Assembly: GCA_033032175.1 (NCBI GenBank)
Contig: CM065312.1
Coordinates: 9,114,001 to 9,178,000, forward strand
Direction: 5' to 3'
Length of the DNA: 64,000 bases
Source: Saturnia japonica
Lineage: Eukaryota; Arthropoda; Insecta; Lepidoptera; Saturniidae
In this document: piece after piece, positions 57,508 through 64,000 of the stretch
How the letters are laid out: each line of letters begins with the position of its first letter
Position numbering within the stretch: position 1 is the stretch's first letter
The notes under the pieces: generated by a model
The model's input: the letters and a program-made list of their open reading frames with translations, nothing else
Told to the model about the DNA's origin: nothing
The model's database searches: none
Program-made: the position numbers and the translations under genes

Positions 57508-58860
57508 AAGCAATAATGTAATAATCATAATATGTACATAAAACAAGTAACACTATATTTTTTTTTTTATTTATCCACAATGCACCTAATTTTCCTAAAA
57601 CTTAACTCCAGTCTACACATAGACTAGAATCGCATTTTGAATCAAAATCAAAAATTCATAATAAAAAAAATCGAAAAAATTATTAATCATGCTGTATGGT
57701 AAAATTGCATTAGTGTGAGTACTGTGAACCTGCCAGGACGAGAGAGTAAGAATTATTATTGTTTTTATACATTTTGGTGAGGTTGTCTTTGTTTCAAATT
57801 GAAGAATTAGTTTCTAAATTTGATTTGAATACTTTTTTATTAGTTAGCATTATTTTTCTGCAAGTGCAAGTGTAGTTTGGTCTTAAAAACGGATCTTTAG
57901 TATGACAGTCTTAAGCCTGGAAAGTATGAAGGAGAATCAAAATATTCCTAATATTCGTCCGTGTATGTCTACGGTATATTGTACTACTGTACTAATAGTA
58001 CTAGAAATTTGTACTAGTACAGTTGAAGGATTGTACTAGTACGGAGCGTTCCTTTTACTGGCCGAGCAAGAACAAGTCTATTTTTGACCTCATAATAACC
58101 AATATTGGTGGCGTTCTGCGTTATAGCTTGGTTATAGTTCATAAGTGGATTATAAACATAAGCTGAAAGCATTTAAGGTGCCAGAAAAACTCCATAGAAA
58201 GTTTTAACGAGAAAACCACCATCTTATTAGGACATTGAAATCGTTCTAAGGGTGCTTGCATAAAAAATCGGGTACTCGATACATGTCGGTACTGTACAGT
58301 GCAGGTATAATAGCCTCGTGTTTTCTAACGCGCTAAAACCTAAAGAAACGGATTGTCCAACTACCTGGACGGAATCATACGGTGTAAACATTTGCTGGTT
58401 TAGTGTATCTACTAAAAAAATGGAAGTGGATAACAAAGTTTTGATAGCCCTTGTATTTTATAATAAAAGGTATAAGTTTCATAGCAACAAAAAATTAAAT
58501 ATAATTGATAACTGTTGAAATGAAACAGTATGGTAAGTAGAATAAATAAAATAATAATGTTTTCATCGACACCCATTTATTTATTTAGTATTTTATTCAA
58601 TCTTTTAGATTTTCTATTTTATTTAATATGTTATTAAATGTTTCGCCATCTCAATATAATCATAAAACTTGACTTATTCAAACTTTATGTATTATACTAT
58701 ACAACTATATTCACTTGATAATGGCAGTAATGGTTTTCAATAAAGAGGACAAGTTACCAAGTTAGGAAGAAGAAGGGTGATTGAATACCTAATGTCACAA
58801 AAAAATGACGTTAGAGTTATTAAATATCGACAATGAAAAAATCTGTTTTCCAAAAATCGT
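57508..58860. other. no gene; GTACTAGTAC-rich stretch
   Basis: Positions 57990-58045 contain repeated TGTACTA/TAGTACA palindromes. The short frame at 58318-58518 has no domain. Confidence 0.45.
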
Positions 58861-58880
58861 TATTTTTTATTCAAAAATGG

Positions 58881-58986
58881 TTTTTTTTTTAGATCTGACC
58901 TTACTATTAGCCTTCAGACTACTGAGAGGATACTACGTATTGTTAGCCTTAGTGTCCTGAAGCCGCTGCGGCTTTTACAGTTTCAC
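58881..58986 (-). mobile_element. jockey 3'-end fragment
   Basis: T10 followed by AGATCTGACC and the tail sequence ending CTGAAGCCGCTGCGGCTTTT. About 30 bases near 58910-58940 look like an internal duplication (TTAGCCTT occurs twice). The hairpin is retained at 58960-58974. No clean TSD found. Confidence 0.75.
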
Positions 58987-59630
58987 AATAATATTATAAT
59001 AATCGATTGTTTTAAAAATTGTTTTGTTTTCACATCCCTACTTTGAAGTTTGAATTTGATCTAAATAATTCTTTGGTTATTTGTAAGCAATTATTATCCA
59101 ATTGAAATATAATTCCTTAATTGGCTTGAGATAACGAAATAATTATGTAGTCAATTAATTATAAATGTTAATTAATTCGTCATTCATATTGACTAAATAC
59201 TTTTATTATAATGGTAAATTTTGATATAAAAAAAATTGTAATCCTATGTAGTTTTTTTATTATTTCTATGCTATTCACATTTGTTACTTCTGGCGGTAAG
59301 TAAAATATTATTATGCTATTAATATTTATAATAAAATATTAAGGTTATACATACTGTAAAAGCAAGTACTTACCTAATGCTTTGAGCTGATATCACTGTA
59401 CGAACATACAGATCGATACGTTAGTATAAGTCATTATAATGCATGCTAAACAATATTTTGATAAAAGAAAAAACAATTTTCATCTTAACATAACCTATAA
59501 AATTTTTGACCAGGGCTGCTATGGAACCGAAACTAGCAGATATCCTTTATAAATGTTTGGAATAATTTTAGATAGGGACAAAGTCGAATGAGACACTGTA
59601 AAATATGAAGACCGAAATAAAATTTTATAA

Positions 59631-62600
59631 GGGAGGCTATTGTAACTAAAAAAAATATGATCAACAATTTCAACTGGTATACCACGGTCTATTACAATCA
59701 TACAGATATAAAAATCGATTCAATGAATTGCAAATATATTGATGAATACTCTTGTTATGACAATAAGGCACAAAAGCATTTTGTGAAGCGTAAATTAGAT
59801 TTTTTTCCCACTATTAACCAAAATAGTTGCAGTAACCCTTTACCGGGGTAAATGCAACTAATGGTTGTAATTATGATTTTCATTGGAATTAAAAGTTAGA
59901 AATTGATGTATGTCAAATTCAAAATACCTATTTTCTTATTATGGACTTTATAACATCGCAGGCTGGTTTAATTTACCGGAAACTATTTTTAATAATATTG
60001 AGGGGCTAATGCAACTTGTTGTCATAAACGATAGTGGTGGAACATGACAACATGACGAGAATATCGATGATCTTAAAAAAACTTATTTTACTTCCTAGAT
60101 ACTACGAAGCCGAAGTTAGTTAACTATTTAATCATTAGGTAGGTAGGTAGTAAAAGAAAAAAGATAAATATTTTAGATCTGTTTTTATTATAGATCAATT
60201 ATTTGCTAGTAATAATAATTTTCAAACATTTTCTTAATACTTATTACGTACATAAGTTTTATTAGAAACTTTTTTTTTTCGAGAATTAAACCTTTAATTA
60301 AGTTACTCACAAGTAAATATTATATTTATAAACAATTAACGACTTTAAAGGAAACTAAAAAAAAAAATTTTTTTAGATTAATTATGCAACTGCCTACTAT
60401 TATTTGTAAAAAATATTATCTAGACCAAAAACTTTTTGTCCTGGATCTTTGGCCTTTTATTGAACATTTAAATCACAAAAATTGAAATGGAATATTAATT
60501 GCCCACGTCGAGCAATCTTTGGCTCAGGTAACAGTGAAATTATATCGTCTAAATGCTTAATGATGCAAATATCATCTACAGTCGGATAAGTAAACATGGC
60601 GGTACTCTTCTCCGATTTGTAATTTCTAACTTTTCTTACGAATTTTACTTTAGGGCACTTTAAATTATCGAATAACAAAACTTTACCCACAAAATGCTTC
60701 ACGCTCTTTTTGGTAGAGAATCTGACCACAACCTAGTCATTTTCTTTTATGTTGACTTTTTCTTCAGTGCAATAAACAATGTCATGCAAACCAAATGGAA
60801 TTTCTGGTGCAATGTTTTCTTTTTCTCCTTGTATATTAAAACATTCATCTTGAGGTGCTTTCTCTTCTTGTTCTCGTAAGCATTCATTTTTCATTCTTTC
60901 TATTGTAGCTTTATATGTTAACACTTCTGCACCCTTAGTATTAATGCCTTTTTTGGTTTTCTTGGATATATCATTTCGTGCTATGGACTGCAAAATTAAC
61001 TGTTCTAACGATATGTTTGGCTCATACTGTTTTGAATGGAATTCATCATGGGTACTACATATTTTTGCAGGTACGATCATTTCATTAGACAATATTTTTA
61101 CAGATGGTGCCCAATTAGTTGCAGGTTTATTAGGCAAAGGGTAGTATATAAGATCCAGCTTGGTTTGTTGATTGATAAATAGCCTTTTCATTATTGTATA
61201 TTTCATTAGGAGCAGTTTGTTCGTTCAACATTTTTGATACCTCTTTAAATTCACGTCCTACATTTATCCTACTTTGTTGTTTGTAAATTTTTAATTCTGT
61301 TATAAATTCGTTTGTATATTTTTTTGGATCAATACTTGATTTGATTTTATTATTAACCAAGTTCAAAAGACTTCGTACTTTTTGATCAGGTAATACAAGA
61401 TCAAACTGATCAGGCTTTTCTACGATGGAACTTTCAATAATGGAATCATGAAGAGTAGCTTTAAACTGTTCTGGAAGTTGAAATTGTTCTTGATATGCTC
61501 TATCGCAGTCTACCAATCTAGATTCATTTTGAGCAGGTTCATAGACAAGACAATGTTTAGTGTTGGAGTTATTCACATCGGTCTGTCGTTCAATATATTG
61601 CTTCCATTTCAACCATGATAAGGAATCAAATTTTTCCTCTTGGATTGCGTACCGATTGACGGGGAACATTCCTGTTTTTCTAAACCCATTTTGTAATATA
61701 ACGGGATTTAAGGATTCCCAAATTTCAGTAATAATGCGTGCAAAATCTGCTTTCGGCAATTTCATTTCTACGTGCAACCTCTGCCACTTGACCAGGGCAT
61801 CTTCCCACTTGTCTTTCATTGGTTTCATCGTGCTACAATCTAAAGGTTGTAGCACGTGTGATGTATGTGGAGGTAGTTTTATAATGGTTATCCCTTTAGA
61901 TGCTGCTAGTTCAACCACACTCAAATCGATATGGGTAGAATGTCCGTCGTAAACCAGTAATACGGGCGTTTTGTCACCAATTGCGGGTATAAAAACATCT
62001 TTCAAATATTTTTCAAAGATAGTCGTCTCAATCCATCCTTTTTGGCTTACTGCTTGCAGTTTTAACTTCCTCGTTTTGGTACATCCACTCATTCCAGAGG
62101 TATTTTCCCTGAAATATAACTAATGGTGGTACCTTTACACCACTGGCACTAGTGGCAAGCAAAACGGTTGTATTTTCACGTCCAGGGCCACTTGTTGTTC
62201 TAGTTGATTGGTATCCAGTAAGGCCAACAATTTTACTTTTAGATGGATCTGAACAAAAACTCGTCTCATCCAAATAGAAAATTTGTTCAGGCTTATCCGT
62301 AAGTTCCAATTCTTGCGTGACCTTTTCAAGTATATCAAAATACTCATAAACAATAAAAGGGTTGCAGGCCCTTTTCCTTGCTATTTCAACAGACTGTGGT
62401 TTTTTAAACGACAAATTATGTCGTTTACGGAATGCTTGAAACCATTCTTTTCCTGGAACATCATTTGTAAACGAAGTTACAATGCCATTTCGTCGAATGT
62501 ATTCTGTAATCATAACTATGATTTCTTTTTTTGTTAATGGATAACCACATTTCTCAAGAATGTGAATAGAAGATGCAATTTTTCTCTCCATTTCTATGGA

Positions 62601-63565
62601 AAATACTCCAGGCCTTCCAGCGCTCTAGGCATTTTAGCTCCTCGGGTACCATATAATCGTGCAATAATTGTAGACCTTGGGATCCCGTGTGTTGCAGCCG
62701 CATTATAGCTATTAATTTTTTTACTACGTACGGCATCAACAGCATTAATAAGTTGTTCTTCGGTATATTGTTTCTCTTTTATAGTTCCGCACCATCTATA
62801 CAAAAAATACACTAACTGAATTTAAATATGTAAATATTAATTTAATAACTATCTCAATTATTTTTAATATTTTTTCACTACTATATTCTCAATACCTAAT
62901 AATGACGCATCATAATTACATAGGTAGGCAAACAGATCTCAGCTCCTAACTATAATTCCCTGTATTCAGGGAATATATGAACTACGAGGACCATGGTCCT
63001 TCAGACACCCAGGCTCTGAGCAAAAGAGTTCACAGTGGTTCTCATAAATAAAGTTTGCCGATAATAATATAAAATGTCATTGTCTTACTTTATTAAAACA
63101 TCGACACGAAGCCATCACTAGCTTTGATCAATATCATACAAATTGGATGGTGTAATTGCAACTACCCTAAAAGTCACAATAGCCCCTCAACAACATTTCA
63201 AGGGGCTAATGTGTCTGTGGCTATATTACATAGTAAACGCATCATTACCATCAAACTAATAATAAAAAGGACTTACCGTTTTCTAAATCTGCTCTCCGTA
63301 AAAGACACTAGCCGTAAAACGAGGTATTAATATTGTTTTGTGACAAAATTCCGTTACCGGTCGATTCACACACATCAACATAAAAATGGCGATTAGTAAA
63401 ATTAGCTGTAGGTAAAACAGTTCACACGATATTGGCTCCATCTATTATTTTCTACAAGGATTATTTGACCCTCTATCATTTTATAGATGTCACTTTTATA
63501 AGAAAAAATGAGAAAAGAAGTTATTTCAATTAGTTGCATTTTCCCGGTAGTTACAATAGCCTCCC
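59631..63565 (-). mobile_element. pogo/Tigger transposon
   Basis: 3935 bp bounded by a perfect 18-bp inverted repeat GGGAGGCTATTGTAACTA (59631-59648 and 63548-63565). TTGCAACTA/TAGTTGCA-type words and GGGGCTAATG recur near both ends, perhaps as transposase sites. It holds a transposase on the minus strand with a few small lesions. A second TIR-like word (GACCAGGGCTGCTATGG) at about 59510 may be the outer true end or a decayed neighbour. Confidence 0.88.
60457..62812 (-). pseudogene. pogo/Tigger transposase with long C-terminal extension
   Basis: The N-terminal psq-type HTH (YTEEQLINAVDAVRSKKINS, then HGIPRSTI) is followed after a frameshift by a CENP-B-like second DNA-binding region (KEWFQAFRKRHNLSFKKP). 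The DDE core has FYLDETSF (first Asp), VLLVYDGHSTHIDLSV (second) and TSHVLQPLDCSTMKPMKDKW (third); all three are intact. A long tail follows: PKKYTNEFITELKIYKQQSR, then NIKEND, an in-frame TAG at 60733-60735 and VVVRFSTKKSVKHFVGKVLL to LPEPKIARRGQLIFHFNFCD. Frameshifts lie near 62593, 62060 and 61170. The tail is a separate, tudor/chromo-sized unit of unknown role. Confidence 0.85.
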
Positions 63566-64000
63566 TGGACCTAATTAATTATCTAAAATAAAGTAAAATA
63601 TTCTACACCTACAAATATTCTAATAATGTGTAGATTTATTTTCATAAATTAAATATTCATAACTTAAATTATTTGAAACCAATGAATATCTGAAATAATG
63701 TCAAATCCATAACTGAAACCAATTAAATAAATACTTTTTAAGATAACTGTAACATCATAATTTGACAATATTACTTATTTAAAACTTAAGAATAAATAAG
63801 ATATAATAGATAAGTATATTTGAGGAAACTTGGAAGTAGAACCAGTGAGGTGGCGAGGAACATTGTGGAGGATGAAAGTGATATAAAAACAAAAGTGTTA
63901 AGTATGAAGATGGAAGGAAGACATAAGAAGATTTGTATGAGCTTTATGAGGAGTGATATGAGTATAAAAAAGATACGAATTAATAAAGGGAGTGTGGAAG
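63566..64000 (+). other. right edge; possible LINE tail
   Basis: An open frame from 63823 to the edge reads SEVARNIVEDESDIKTKVLS and MKMEGRHKKICMSFM, which resembles the C-terminal region of some LINEs. It is cut by the window end. AT-rich before that. Confidence 0.3.

Noticed and set aside
1..64000. CRISPR array, bacterial operon or horizontally acquired bacterial genes
   Set aside because: No regularly spaced direct repeats with spacers, and every recognisable coding sequence is eukaryotic or a eukaryotic transposon.

Overview
This window looks like lepidopteran nuclear DNA: AT-rich, intron-rich and crowded with transposable elements. The insect-type Dicer-2 gene, the RTE-type LINE tail, and the recurrent interspersed repeat beginning with GTGCCCGYGGCTNCGCTC support this. 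No bacterial or organellar signal is present. The taxon is inferred, not proven.

Host gene. One host gene can be read with confidence: a Dicer, almost certainly Dicer-2, on the minus strand. Twelve phase-compatible GT-AG exons run from 33290 down to 7999. They encode about 579 residues: the complete N-terminal DExD/H helicase (TGSGKT, DECH, GLTAT, EEGVD, GRAR) and the start of the dsRNA-binding fold. The PAZ and RNase III part must lie beyond the left edge. Two defects stand out. Exon 3 carries one surplus base that shifts the frame. A 3.8-kb segment holding exons 6, 7 and the first part of exon 8 (helicase insertion region) is present twice in tandem (16851-20654 and 20655-24083). In the second copy about 490 bp are replaced by long homopolymer runs, so sequencing or assembly error must be considered beside true mutation.

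Left edge (1-7.1 kb): nested DNA transposons. A DD34D mariner is present in a truncated and a full-length copy that are almost identical over 732 bp. A DDE element of the IS630-Tc1-mariner group is split into two halves by a DUF4780-like repeat and the full-length mariner. A third, older mariner has clear TIRs.

7-34 kb: Dicer-2 exons separated by element-filled introns. These hold a CR1/jockey-like LINE fragment, three tRNA-like SINEs, a 663-bp pogo-like MITE, a gypsy-type gag-protease fragment, and a 5'-truncated RTE LINE with a perfect 14-bp target-site duplication (TSD).

34-64 kb: upstream of Dicer-2 lie a near-intact 5.9-kb jockey LINE with a 12-bp TSD (one nonsense codon, one 1-nt slip), a non-autonomous and an autonomous-type hAT, an R1-like LINE fragment, two Cys-rich orphan ORFs, a MITE, a 5'-truncated and two tiny copies of the jockey element, a second DDE remnant, and a 3.9-kb pogo/Tigger element with perfect 18-bp TIRs. 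Between them are AT-rich stretches in which I see no gene.

The elements do not form one pathway with the host gene. What joins them is irony: Dicer-2 is the antiviral and anti-transposon siRNA nuclease, and its own locus is heavily colonised. I found no CRISPR array, rRNA or convincing functional tRNA gene.
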